Part shown: piece after piece, positions 55,678-64,000 of the stretch
Position numbering within the stretch: position 1 is the stretch's first letter
How the letters are laid out: each line of letters begins with the position of its first letter
Assembly (NCBI RefSeq): GCF_004349145.1
Contig: NZ_SMFO01000002.1
Location: forward strand, 124,001-188,000
Origin: Flavobacterium hiemivividum
GTDB taxonomy: Bacteria > Bacteroidota > Bacteroidia > Flavobacteriales > Flavobacteriaceae
Length of the DNA stretch: 64,000 nucleotides
Direction of reading: 5' to 3'
Notes under the pieces: model-generated
Told to the model about the DNA's origin: nothing
What the model saw: only the letters and a program-made list of their open reading frames with translations
The model's database searches: none
Program-made: the position numbers and the translations under genes

Positions 55678-56862
55678 ATGAAAATAGTAATAATAAATTC
55701 GGGGAGTTCATCCATAAAATACCAATTAATTGAAATGCCTTCAAGAGCTGTTATTTGTAGCGGTATGATCGATAGAATAGGGCTAGAAACTTCAAATATC
55801 ACCTATAAAACTAATACTGAATCTTTAGAAGAAAATAAACCTATTCTGAACCACAAAATAGGACTCGAAAGAATTGCGCAACTGTTGATGGATCCCAGTA
55901 TTGGTGTAATTAAAAGCACTCAAGAGATTGATGTCGTGGGACATCGCGTAGTTCACGGTGGCGCTAGTTTCTCTAATACGGTTGTTATTGATTCGGCCGT
56001 AAAGGAAAAAATAAAACAGCTTTCTCAGTTGGCACCTCTCCATAATCCCGCAAACTTGGAAGGAATAATTGTAGCAGAAGAGATTTTTAAAGAAGCTACA
56101 CAAGTGGCTGTTTTTGACACTGCTTTTCATCAAACGATTCCTGTTATAGCACATAAATATGCGATTCCCAATAAATTATTAACGGAAAATAAGATTAGAG
56201 TCTATGGTTTTCACGGAACGAGTCATAAATACGTTTCAGAAAGGGCTGCAGAATACTTAGAAAAAAGCAGTAAAATTATAACAATTCACTTGGGGAATGG
56301 CTGCAGTATGACCGCGATTAAAGACGGTGTTAGTATCGATCATAGTTTGGGTTTTGCACCTTCTAACGGACTTATTATGGGTACCAGAAGCGGTGATATA
56401 GATCAGTCGGTTGTGTTTTACATGGTTAATACGTTAGGTTATACTTTGGATGCAGTGAATAATCTATTGCTTAAAGAAAGCGGAATGCTGGGGCTTACCG
56501 GTTTCAGTGATTTGCGAGATATAGAATCACAAGCAGAACAAGGAAATAAGGAATGTCAGCTAGCACTGGAAATGAACGCCTACCGAATTAAAAAATTCAT
56601 TGGTTCTTATACTGCGGTAATGAATGGTTTAGACGCCATTATTTTTACGGCTGGAATAGGGGAGAACTCGTCCTATATTAGAAAATTAGTTTGTACTGAT
56701 ATGGAGTATTTTGGACTGGATTTAGACGATGGTAAAAACGAAGTTCGTTCGAAACAAATACGAGAAATTAACACGGTGAATTCGAAAACTAAAATTATGG
56801 TGATTCCAACTAATGAAGAAATTGAAATTGCCAATCAAGTATATGACTTGCTTTTGAAGTAA
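55678..56862 (+). CDS. ackA: Acetate kinase
   Basis: 394 residues, full length. It has the N-terminal NSGSSSIKYQ acetokinase signature, VFDTAFHQTIP, the HLGNGCSM phosphate-binding loop, GTRSGDID and GIGENSSYIR. It forms ATP and acetate from acetyl phosphate, the product of the upstream gene. Confidence 0.97.
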   Translation: MKIVIINSGSSSIKYQLIEMPSRAVICSGMIDRIGLETSNITYKTNTESLEENKPILNHKIGLERIAQLLMDPSIGVIKSTQEIDVVGHRVVHGGASFSNTVVIDSAVKEKIKQLSQLAPLHNPANLEGIIVAEEIFKEATQVAVFDTAFHQTIPVIAHKYAIPNKLLTENKIRVYGFHGTSHKYVSERAAEYLEKSSKIITIHLGNGCSMTAIKDGVSIDHSLGFAPSNGLIMGTRSGDIDQSVVFYMVNTLGYTLDAVNNLLLKESGMLGLTGFSDLRDIESQAEQGNKECQLALEMNAYRIKKFIGSYTAVMNGLDAIIFTAGIGENSSYIRKLVCTDMEYFGLDLDDGKNEVRSKQIREINTVNSKTKIMVIPTNEEIEIANQVYDLLLK

Positions 56863-57059
56863 AAAATTGAGTTTTATTAAAAAGGCTTTTTCTGTTAGAT
56901 TATAAATACAATAAACTATGAATATTTTTGTTTCTTTACGCGTAGAATAAATTTCTAGTTCTGAATATGACTTTGTAAAGAAGTAAAGACTTTTATATTA
57001 GTATCATTGACTGACCAATAATTATATAAAAATAGAATACGAATTAACCACAATCAATA

Positions 57060-58439
57060 ATGAAAAAAAACACATTTATTGCCTTATTATTTATAGCTAG
57101 TAGTTCTATTTCGGCACAAAAAAGTGACGAGCAAATGCTTAAGGAAGTCTACAATTCAGCTTTAACAAACTCTAAGTCTTACGCTTGGTTAGATCATCTA
57201 TCTAATAAAATAGGATCTCGTTTATCTGGATCAGCGGGTGCTGAAAAAGCAGTTGTATATACTAAAGCCGAAATGGAAAAGCTCGGTTTTGATCGAGTTT
57301 ATCTGCAAGAAGTAATGGTACCAAAATGGGTAAGAGGAGAAAAAGAAACAGCGTACATCTTAGATAATAAAACCAAAATTACAGTTCCTATTTGCGCGCT
57401 TGGCGGTTCAATTGCTACTCCTAAAAAAGGAATTACTGCTGAAGTTATTGAAGTGAATAGTTTGAAAGAATTAGCAGAACTAGGGAAAGATAAAATTCAG
57501 GGGAAAATTGTATTCTTCAATAGAGCTATGGACGCTGCTCAAATTGAAGCTTTTCATGCTTATTCGGGAGCGGGAGATCAACGGTATGCTGGAGCTGCAG
57601 AAGCCTCTAAGTTTGGAGCCGTTGGTACCATTGTACGTTCTTTAAACTTACGATTAGATGACTTTCCTCATACTGGTGCTCAAGGATATGGTGATATTCC
57701 GGAGTCGCAATACATCCCTGCTGCTGCAATAAGCACAAACGGAGCTGAATTGTTGTCGAAAACTTTAAAATCGAATCCAAAATTAAAATTTTATTTCAAA
57801 CAATCTTGCGTGCAAATGGATGACGTTTTATCCTATAACGTAATCGGAGAAATAAAAGGGAGTGAGTCGCCAGAAAATATTATGGTTGTTGGTGGGCATT
57901 TGGATTCTTGGGATTTAGCCGATGGCTCACATGATGATGGAGCAGGAGTAGTGCAAAGTATGGAAGTGGTAAATATATTTAATAATTTAGGGTATAAACC
58001 TAAAAATACCTTGCGTGTCGTTCTTTGGATGAATGAAGAAAACGGACTAAGAGGAGGCAAAAAATACGAAGAAATTTCACTTTTGAATAAGGAAAATCAT
58101 ATTCTTGCTTTCGAAAGTGATTCAGGAGGCTTTACGCCTAGAGGTTTTTCTATTGAGGGTGACGCTGCAAATTTTGATAAAATAGTAAGCTATAAGAAAT
58201 TATTCGAACCTTATTTAATACATAGTTTTGTTGTTGGACATGCTGGTTCTGACATTGGGCCATTAACGTCTAAAAAGATTATTAAAATGGGTTTAAAGCC
58301 CGATTCTCAACGTTATTTCGATCATCATCATGCAGGAAATGACACCTTTGATGCTGTAAATAAAAGAGAATTAGAATTAGGAGCTGGAACAATGGCTTCT
58401 ATGATTTATCTGGTTGATAAATATGGTATTGTAAATTAG
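57060..58439 (+). CDS. Exported M28-family zinc peptidase
   Basis: 459 residues with signal peptide (to about ISAQ, residue 20). A PA-like segment (about 130-250) is inserted before the M28 core. Zinc ligands are visible: His280 (GGHLDSWD), bridging Asp292 (SHDDGAG), Glu326-Glu327 (MNEENG), an Asp in ESDSGG and a His in FDHHHAGND. It resembles plasma glutamate carboxypeptidase-like aminopeptidases. Acts on short peptides in the periplasm or outside the cell. Confidence 0.92.
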   Translation: MKKNTFIALLFIASSSISAQKSDEQMLKEVYNSALTNSKSYAWLDHLSNKIGSRLSGSAGAEKAVVYTKAEMEKLGFDRVYLQEVMVPKWVRGEKETAYILDNKTKITVPICALGGSIATPKKGITAEVIEVNSLKELAELGKDKIQGKIVFFNRAMDAAQIEAFHAYSGAGDQRYAGAAEASKFGAVGTIVRSLNLRLDDFPHTGAQGYGDIPESQYIPAAAISTNGAELLSKTLKSNPKLKFYFKQSCVQMDDVLSYNVIGEIKGSESPENIMVVGGHLDSWDLADGSHDDGAGVVQSMEVVNIFNNLGYKPKNTLRVVLWMNEENGLRGGKKYEEISLLNKENHILAFESDSGGFTPRGFSIEGDAANFDKIVSYKKLFEPYLIHSFVVGHAGSDIGPLTSKKIIKMGLKPDSQRYFDHHHAGNDTFDAVNKRELELGAGTMASMIYLVDKYGIVN

Positions 58440-58465
58440 AAATTTTATACCAGCTTAAATAAATT

Positions 58466-58496
58466 AAAACCACAATCGTACCGATTGTGGTTTTTT
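58466..58496 (+). terminator. Terminator of the M28 peptidase gene
   Basis: A perfect 13-bp stem (AAAACCACAATCG with its reverse complement) and a 3-base loop, running into T6. Confidence 0.9.
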
Positions 58497-58574
58497 AATT
58501 ATAAAGTTACTTTGTTCAAAAAAATAGATAGGAAAATGACACGCATTTTTTAGCTATTTGAAAGAGAAAAATAG

Positions 58575-58594
58575 ACATAAAGTATACTTTATGT
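58575..58594. repeat. Perfect 20-bp palindrome between convergent genes
   Basis: ACATAAAGTATACTTTATGT has no loop and no mismatch. It lies in the gap between the peptidase and the permease, downstream of both. Confidence 0.7.
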
Positions 58595-58635
58595 AAATAG
58601 TTTTAAATATCTGATATGTAGTATTTTATGATAAA

Positions 58636-59730
58636 TTAAGGTTGTATTTTATCAGGTTCTTTTATTTCTTCATCTCCTTCTCCCAATAGAACGGATAATG
58701 TTTTCAATCTACTGGAACGATCAGCAATTAGTTTTGCGATACTTGCAAATGGCACAAAGAGAATCATACCTGCAGCACCCCATAATATTCCTCCTAGAGT
58801 AATAATGATGATGATTACTAAAGCATTTATTTTTAATCGCCTGCCCACTGTAAATGGAAAGATTATATACGCCTCCAAGGCTTGGACAATAACAAAAACA
58901 ACGATAACAGCTATCGGATACCAAATAGAGTTAAAGGTTATCCAAGAAACTGCAATGGGTAAAAGAGCGGATATTATGATTCCTACAAAGGGAATAAAGG
59001 TAAGTATGGAGGCTATAAAACCAAACATAAATGGATGTGGTACGCCAATAATTAAAAGACCGATACTATTTAAAAGACCGACGAGTAAGTAAACTAATAG
59101 CATCCCTTTGACAAAGTTGTAATAGGCGTGTATAGTTTCAACTAGAATTTCATAAATCGTTTCTTTTTTGTCTGACGGAAAAATTAAGTACAATACTTTA
59201 ACTAAAAGATGACGGTAATAAAGAATAAGGGCTGAAAGTACAGGGATAATTAGAAGAAAAAACAGGGATTCTGAGATTGAATATAGTGAACTTCGAAGGA
59301 GTGAAAAAGCTTCTTTTCCCGAATTATTTATGTAATTTTTAAAAAATGCAACTTGCTCTTCAGTAGTTACATCAAAGCGCTCTGCAATAGAAATACTGAC
59401 TTGATTCCAAGTTTCCATGACTTTTTTACTGAACAAGTCCCACTCACTTGTGAATGCATTGATTTGTATAAATAGTAAATAAACTATAAACCCGAATAAA
59501 GAAGTTAGAAGTAAAATAGAAATACTAATAGCGCCTATTTTGTTGATTCCTTTGTTTTCCATCCACTTGCAAATGGGGAAAAGGATAAAACTGATTAGTA
59601 GTGAAAAGCTGAGTGGGATGAATAGTGTTTTTCCAAAATAAAGTATAAAGCCAATTAAGACAATATATTGAAGTATTTCAAGTGCTGAAAATTTACCAGA
59701 TGAAGATTGTATTTTCGGAAATTTTATCAT
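58636..59730 (-). CDS. AI-2E family transporter (PerM/UPF0118)
   Basis: 364 residues with about eight helices and a periplasmic-type loop after helix 3. The LLVYLLVGLLNSIGLLIIG and ILTFIPFVGIIISALLP blocks near the C-terminal half are the AI-2E-exporter family hallmarks. It may move a small molecule or ions; the substrate of family members varies and is not shown here. Confidence 0.9.
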   Translation of the reverse strand: MIKFPKIQSSSGKFSALEILQYIVLIGFILYFGKTLFIPLSFSLLISFILFPICKWMENKGINKIGAISISILLLTSLFGFIVYLLFIQINAFTSEWDLFSKKVMETWNQVSISIAERFDVTTEEQVAFFKNYINNSGKEAFSLLRSSLYSISESLFFLLIIPVLSALILYYRHLLVKVLYLIFPSDKKETIYEILVETIHAYYNFVKGMLLVYLLVGLLNSIGLLIIGVPHPFMFGFIASILTFIPFVGIIISALLPIAVSWITFNSIWYPIAVIVVFVIVQALEAYIIFPFTVGRRLKINALVIIIIITLGGILWGAAGMILFVPFASIAKLIADRSSRLKTLSVLLGEGDEEIKEPDKIQP

Positions 59731-59823
59731 TACAGCTTTCTACTTTAAAAATTATCTTTTTTATCGCGCTACTATTTTTTTCCTCAAAAACAATCAAGCA
59801 TAAATAAACTCCATTGTTCTAGT

Positions 59824-60930
59824 TTAGTCTTTGAATGTGATAATAAATTTAGCACCTTCATTTAAGCTACTTGCTACTTTAATTTTTCCCCCAAGGCTAG
59901 TAATATGATTGTACACTAAATAGAGTCCAATGCCGTTGCTATCGCTATTGTTACTGAATTTTTGATGCAGTCCAAAAATCTTATCTTTCACTTTATCCAT
60001 ATCAAAACCAAGTCCCTGATCTGAAAATAGTAATTGATTCATTCCATCCGTCCTTTTAGTTTGGATTGTAATAACAGGAACATGATCTATTTTTGCATAT
60101 TTAATAGAATTAGTTACTAAATTCAAAAAAATACTTTTCATGTAAGCTTTATTAAAAGTAATAGTTTCAAAAGCAGAAAAGTCAATGTCAATAATTGCTT
60201 TCGAATCTTTAATTAAAGAATTTACAGAAATTAGTACTTCATCAAGAGCTTCTCTTAAATTAATCTCTTCAACTTGAGTGTTTAAATTCTCATTTACAAC
60301 TAATTCATCAATCGAATTGTTTAAAGTCTCTTTTAAATTTTCACTAGTAATTTTAAGAATATTTATTAACTCTAGGGTTTCTGTATCATAGATTTTAGAA
60401 ACATCTAGAAGATTAAAAACCGAAAGCATGTTGTTTACAGGTGACTTTAAATCATGTGAGGTTTTATGTGATAAGAGCGTTAGTTCCTTGTTTATTTGTG
60501 TTAGTTTGGCAAGGAGTAAATTACGTTCCTCTTCCATTTCTTTTTTATGAGTGATATTTTTGGCTATTGCATAAACTAATCTTTCAGATAATACAGGCAT
60601 AGATGTCCAAGATAACCAAACTATTTTTCCGCTTTTAGTGAGATATCTATTTTCAAAGTTCAAAAGTGGCTTGTCATTATAGACTTGTTCTCTAGTTTCT
60701 ATTGTACTTTTCAGGTCTGGTTTATAAACGAAATCACTTATGGGAGTGGCATATAATTCTTCATCAGAATAACCTAATAATATTGAAACCGCGGAGTTTA
60801 TTCTCTTAAAATAACCATCAAATCCTGCAATACAAATTAAATCCGCGGATATGTTGAAAAAATTATCAAAGCAATAGATTCCATCAGGATCCGTATTCGT
60901 TTTGTTTTTAATCATTGGACTTTGTAGCAT
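59824..60930 (-). CDS. PAS-domain sensor histidine kinase
   Basis: 368 residues, cytoplasmic (no membrane segment). An N-terminal PAS domain (about residues 20-130: NISADLICIAGFDGYF, LLGYSDEELY) is followed by a short coiled linker and a HisKA-like helix pair with HKTSHDLKSPVNN; His159 is the probable phosphorylation site. The ATPase domain has NLVTNSIKYA (N box), SDQGLGFDM (G1) and NGIGLYLVYN (G2). No response regulator is adjacent. The start could also be the Met six codons in. Confidence 0.92.
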   Translation of the reverse strand: MLQSPMIKNKTNTDPDGIYCFDNFFNISADLICIAGFDGYFKRINSAVSILLGYSDEELYATPISDFVYKPDLKSTIETREQVYNDKPLLNFENRYLTKSGKIVWLSWTSMPVLSERLVYAIAKNITHKKEMEEERNLLLAKLTQINKELTLLSHKTSHDLKSPVNNMLSVFNLLDVSKIYDTETLELINILKITSENLKETLNNSIDELVVNENLNTQVEEINLREALDEVLISVNSLIKDSKAIIDIDFSAFETITFNKAYMKSIFLNLVTNSIKYAKIDHVPVITIQTKRTDGMNQLLFSDQGLGFDMDKVKDKIFGLHQKFSNNSDSNGIGLYLVYNHITSLGGKIKVASSLNEGAKFIITFKD

Positions 60931-61102
60931 TAATTATTTATTTTTCAGGCTAATACTAATTTCGTGAATTCGCTAGCTGGCAAAAAAGAATTGTTTTTTC
61001 AAAATTAAATAATAATAATTTAAATATTGATACTATTTAATTCTTATTTCAAATAAAATGAGAAGCAATATTTATTAGAAATAGCTAAAAAATATTATAC
61101 AA

Positions 61103-61136
61103 GAAGAGGCTATCATAACATGATAGCCTCTTTTTT
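61103..61136 (+). terminator. Plus-strand terminator with no plus-strand gene
   Basis: AAGAGGCTATCAT pairs with its exact reverse complement around AAC (61104-61132), followed by T6 on the plus strand. Both flanking genes are on the minus strand, where the hairpin has no T-run. Confidence 0.75.
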
Positions 61137-61201
61137 ATGTACAGCAAAATTAAAGTATGTTGTGCTTAATTTTACTGAGGTCTTTTGTCCTTCAGTTTTT
61201 T

Positions 61202-62047
61202 TTAGATTCTAAAAATACCTCCAACTGCAATTATCCTTTGAAAAAAGAAAAAATCTTGTGAGGCGCTATCTTCGGTACTTTGAGTTGTACGAATATCTTG
61301 CATATTTATGTAACCGCCTTTTAATTCTCCTTGAATATAAAAGTGTTTGAAAAAGGTAATGTTTAAACCCGCTTTTAATGAAGTTCCAAATCCTGAAATA
61401 TGAAAATCGTCATGGCGTTCTTTTCCCATTAGGGTTGTATTTGTCTTAGGATATAATACTCCAACACCAACACCTTCCGTTAAATTAACTTGGATTTTAT
61501 CTGTATTACCAATTTTAAAAATAGAAGAAATATCATCATGTCTAGAAAACTCTGTATTCACATAGTTCAAACCATCCGTGTGCTCATACATTAAAAACTG
61601 TTCTGTCAAAACAGTTGGTGTATTATTGTATTGTCCATCAAAAGCAGTATTTGCAGCAATAGTCCCTGTAATGTTAGCCGTTTGATTTTGGGTCATTACA
61701 TATTTCATATGATCCACTCCTATTGCAATGCTGTAATGGTCATTGATGAAATACCCCATTCTAAAATTAGTCTGAGGAATTGTCATTTTTGCAGGGTTAA
61801 TGTAATCAACATGCCAACCTTTAGGTTTGTCTTGTGCTTTCAGATTATCTATCGTGAAGTTATAGTCTTTTCCCTTAAAGGTCACATCAGATTTAGAGTA
61901 ACTTTCTCTATTTCCACCCCATGAAACAATGAACTTGCCTTTGTTGTGGGCCGTATATTTATCTTGTATTTTGATTTCTTCTTGTGCGGTAACCGAATTA
62001 GAAAAAACTAAGGCAGTAAATGCCGCGTATAAAAATATATTTTTCAA
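61202..62047 (-). CDS. Outer-membrane beta-barrel protein of unknown function
   Basis: 281 residues with signal peptide (to about VTAQ, residue 22). The remainder alternates hydrophobic strands and polar turns, ends in aromatic VGGIFRI, and has a GVGVGVLYP central strand. It probably forms a 10-12-strand outer-membrane barrel. It is 17 bp after kdsA in the same direction, so it is probably co-transcribed with it. I do not recognise a family. Confidence 0.75.
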   Translation of the reverse strand: MKNIFLYAAFTALVFSNSVTAQEEIKIQDKYTAHNKGKFIVSWGGNRESYSKSDVTFKGKDYNFTIDNLKAQDKPKGWHVDYINPAKMTIPQTNFRMGYFINDHYSIAIGVDHMKYVMTQNQTANITGTIAANTAFDGQYNNTPTVLTEQFLMYEHTDGLNYVNTEFSRHDDISSIFKIGNTDKIQVNLTEGVGVGVLYPKTNTTLMGKERHDDFHISGFGTSLKAGLNITFFKHFYIQGELKGGYINMQDIRTTQSTEDSASQDFFFFQRIIAVGGIFRI

Positions 62048-62064
62048 TGAACGAATTGTAAAAA

Positions 62065-62883
62065 TTAAAATGAATTAACCGTTTTTCTGATGGCTACAAG
62101 CTTAGTCATTAAAGCCTCAAAATAATCTAAATGCAGCATATTTGCTCCATCACTTTTGGCATTAGCCGGATCAAAATGAGTTTCGATAAAAATTCCGTCA
62201 ACACCTACAGCAATTCCTGCTTTGGCAATTGTTTCAATCATATCTGGTCGTCCACCCGTTACACCAGCCATTTGGTTGGGTTGTTGAAGTGAATGTGTTA
62301 CATCTAAAACTGTCGTTGCATATTGCTGCATAGTAGGGATTCCTCTGTAATCAACAATCATGTCTTGGTAACCAAACATTGTTCCGCGATCTGTTACCAT
62401 TACGTTTTGATTGTTGCAATCCAAAACTTTTTGTACGGCATGTTTCATGCTTTCCGGACTCATAAATTGTCCTTTTTTCAAGTTTACGACTCTTCCTGTA
62501 TTGGCTGCAGCCACAACTAAATCAGTTTGACGAACTAGAAAAGCTGGGATTTGAAGTACATCCACATATTGAGCGGCCATCGCTGCATCTTCATTTGTAT
62601 GAATATCAGTTACGGTAGGGACATCAAAAGTTTCAGATATTTTTCTAAGAATTTTTAGCGCTTTCTCATCACCAATTCCAGAGAAACTGTCAATTCTAGA
62701 GCGATTTGCTTTCTTAAACGAACCTTTAAAAACGAAAGGAATTTGCAATTTATCAGTAATACCGATTAATTTTTCGGCAATTTGCATCGCCATTTCTTCA
62801 CCTTCTATCGCACATGGCCCAGCGAGTAAAAAAAAGTTACCACTATTGGTATGTTTGATTTGAGGAATATCTTGTATGTTCAT
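62065..62883 (-). CDS. kdsA: 3-deoxy-8-phosphooctulonate synthase (KDO-8-P synthase)
   Basis: 272 residues, full length. Condenses arabinose-5-phosphate with phosphoenolpyruvate for the LPS core. Signatures are LLAGPCAIEGEE near the N-terminus, FKGSFKKANRSR, the DIHT and AAQYVDVLQIPAFLVRQTDL segments, and HFDPANAKSDGANM near the C-terminus. Confidence 0.97.
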   Translation of the reverse strand: MNIQDIPQIKHTNSGNFFLLAGPCAIEGEEMAMQIAEKLIGITDKLQIPFVFKGSFKKANRSRIDSFSGIGDEKALKILRKISETFDVPTVTDIHTNEDAAMAAQYVDVLQIPAFLVRQTDLVVAAANTGRVVNLKKGQFMSPESMKHAVQKVLDCNNQNVMVTDRGTMFGYQDMIVDYRGIPTMQQYATTVLDVTHSLQQPNQMAGVTGGRPDMIETIAKAGIAVGVDGIFIETHFDPANAKSDGANMLHLDYFEALMTKLVAIRKTVNSF

Positions 62884-62902
62884 AATAGTTTTTTTGAAAG
62901 TG

Positions 62903-62910
62903 CAAAGATA
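62903..62910 (-). promoter_or_regulatory. Likely -7 element of kdsA
   Basis: TATCTTTG on the minus strand, 20 bp before the ATG, a common flavobacterial form of TAnnTTTG. No -33 TTTG is seen at the right distance. Confidence 0.45.
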
Positions 62911-63017
62911 GTTATGATTTGTAACTTAAGTTTAGATTTTATCGCTTTTTTAAGAAGCTAGTTCCTGTTCTTGATTCGTTAGAGATAACAGCTCGACGAC
63001 AAGAGGTTTCTTATGTT

Positions 63018-63470
63018 TTAAAATTTCTTTAATGCCAATCCTACAGGCACCATTAAAACTCCCTTTTCATAGATGTTTAAATAAAGAACCACTGGTTTTT
63101 TTTGTCCCTGCCAAGTTACTTCATATACATCGAGAAATCCAGCACCCATTTCGCTTCTTTTAGTTGGAAACGGACAACAGCTTTCTAGTTTTTTAAAAGT
63201 GATTTTTTCTCCTTTAGGTCCAGATAAAGCATTCAAAAAGCGTTCTTGATTGATAGACTCGTTCAAAGTATTTCGATAAAAAACATTGATAGGGTAGTCC
63301 TTATTGTATCCGTATTTTGCTTCTTTACTGAATTCTGTAATCACAAAAGTATTGTGCTGCGAGATTTGTGGTATAGGAGCATTGTCATCAATATTCTGTA
63401 TTGTTGATTTGGTGCTTACACAAGAAGTCGTTAAGATAATCAGTGTTATAAAAGCAACGATTTTTTTCAT
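63018..63470 (-). CDS. Conserved flavobacterial lipoprotein next to kdsA
   Basis: 150 residues. The signal peptide ends ILTTSC (Cys17). Mature part with YGYNKDYPINV, RFLNALSGPKGEKI and a double Cys in ESCCPF. From memory, this family is often named 2-dehydro-3-deoxyphosphooctonate aldolase in databases, but it has no KDO-8-P synthase motif. The label may come from its neighbourhood with kdsA. Function unknown; probably outer-membrane associated. Confidence 0.75.
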   Translation of the reverse strand: MKKIVAFITLIILTTSCVSTKSTIQNIDDNAPIPQISQHNTFVITEFSKEAKYGYNKDYPINVFYRNTLNESINQERFLNALSGPKGEKITFKKLESCCPFPTKRSEMGAGFLDVYEVTWQGQKKPVVLYLNIYEKGVLMVPVGLALKKF

Positions 63471-63530
63471 ATAATAGATTTTGTTGTTTTGAATGTTGAA
63501 TATGCTTTATCGCACAATAGGAATTAGAAA

Positions 63531-63538
63531 CAAATATA
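63531..63538 (-). promoter_or_regulatory. Likely -7 element of the lipoprotein gene
   Basis: TATATTTG on the minus strand, 61 bp upstream of the start codon. No -33 box was found. Confidence 0.4.
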
Positions 63539-63641
63539 AAAAGAAGTTTTACTCTTAGTTGTTATAGTAGCCTTTTTTTATGATTGCTTAGCTTTTTGAT
63601 CGAATGTAACATTTCTCACATACTAGGTAATAAATGCTTCC

Positions 63642-63649
63642 TATATTTG
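63642..63649 (+). promoter_or_regulatory. Likely -7 element of the YeeE/YedE gene
   Basis: TATATTTG, a perfect TAnnTTTG, 17 bp before the ATG at 63667. Confidence 0.45.
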
Positions 63650-63666
63650 CAGCAAAATTAAAAAAT

Positions 63667-64000
63667 ATGAATTTTATAACTCAAACATGGCCTTGGTATC
63701 TTTCAGGCTTTTTAATCGGCAGCATTATGCTGATCTTAATTTATTTTGGAAAGTCATTTGGAATGTCTTCCAATCTACGCTCGTTATGTTCTATGTCGGG
63801 ATTAGGAAAACGTGTTGGTTTCTTTAACTTTGACTGGAAAGCACAGCGATGGAATCTTGTGGTGGTTGTAGGAGCGATGATTGGAGGCTTTGTGGCCGTT
63901 AATTACATGAGCGATCCTTCAAACGTTAGTATTAATCCAGCAACTATTGAACAGTTAGCTAAATTGGGAATTGATGCGCCAGATGGTAAATTGTTACCGA
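63667..64000 (+). CDS. YeeE/YedE-family sulphur transport protein (partial, cut by window edge)
   Basis: The first 111 residues are present: MNFITQTWPWYLSGFLIGS, a helix, GKSFGMSSNLRSLCSMSG, then FFNFDWKAQRWNLVVVVGAM and a second helix. The SLCSMSG cysteine region and the helix pattern match the YeeE/YedE (DUF395) family, whose characterised members import thiosulphate. Flavobacteria often encode two such proteins in tandem, so a partner may follow beyond the window. Confidence 0.8.
   Translation, partial: MNFITQTWPWYLSGFLIGSIMLILIYFGKSFGMSSNLRSLCSMSGLGKRVGFFNFDWKAQRWNLVVVVGAMIGGFVAVNYMSDPSNVSINPATIEQLAKLGIDAPDGKLLP

Overview
The window is a chromosomal segment of a member of the Bacteroidota, almost certainly a Flavobacterium-like flavobacterium. 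The evidence is the low GC content, TAnnTTTG-type -7 promoter elements, weak or absent Shine-Dalgarno sequences, a SusC/SusD pair, several Bacteroidota-type lipoproteins, a TamL lipoprotein next to TamB, and a green-type proteorhodopsin divergent from blh. I see no rRNA, tRNA or CRISPR array.

Region 1 (1-17153) reads as one peptidoglycan amino-sugar utilisation locus in two divergent arms. The minus arm runs SusC, SusD, a surface lipoprotein, an exo-muramidase of the NamZ/DUF1343 type, MurNAc-6-phosphate etherase MurQ and a sodium:solute symporter cut by the window edge. The plus arm runs a DeoR-type regulator, a large FAD/Fe-S D-lactate-dehydrogenase-like protein, an esterase, a GH20 hexosaminidase and a serine hydrolase. 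MurQ releases D-lactate, so a D-2-hydroxyacid oxidase here would complete the pathway. A MurNAc kinase is not in the window. An amino-acid permease (17560-19491) follows.

Region 2 (19500-26770) has a PLP enzyme of the Cys/Met class, a 54-residue unknown ORF with a small outer-membrane barrel, and then an accessory patch. The patch holds a transposase remnant, one AAA-ATPase/DUF4435 fusion gene that resembles a merged PARIS anti-phage system, inverted repeats that bracket exactly that gene, and a strongly folded RNA-like element. L-serine deaminase follows.

Region 3 (26991-43452) is mostly housekeeping: TamL and TamB, a Na/Pi cotransporter, a small GlsB-type membrane protein, a two-helix membrane gene broken by an in-frame TGA, a patatin, a thioesterase, an unusual zinc-ribbon SDR that lacks the catalytic tyrosine, and an orphan TonB receptor.

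Region 4 (43595-48066) contains little-known genes: a DUF1398 protein, a glutamate-cysteine-ligase-like (amidoligase-type) protein, a papain/NlpC-like putative peptidase sharing a leader motif with it, and a DUF2461 protein.

Region 5 (48067-64000) contains dnaK behind a sigma-54 promoter, blh and proteorhodopsin, corA, pta, ackA, an M28 peptidase, an AI-2E family permease, a PAS histidine kinase, an outer-membrane barrel, kdsA, a lipoprotein and the start of a YeeE/YedE transporter. Four perfect AACCTTT repeats lie directly before the rhodopsin start codon.

All calls come from reading the sequence and the translations. No database search was run.
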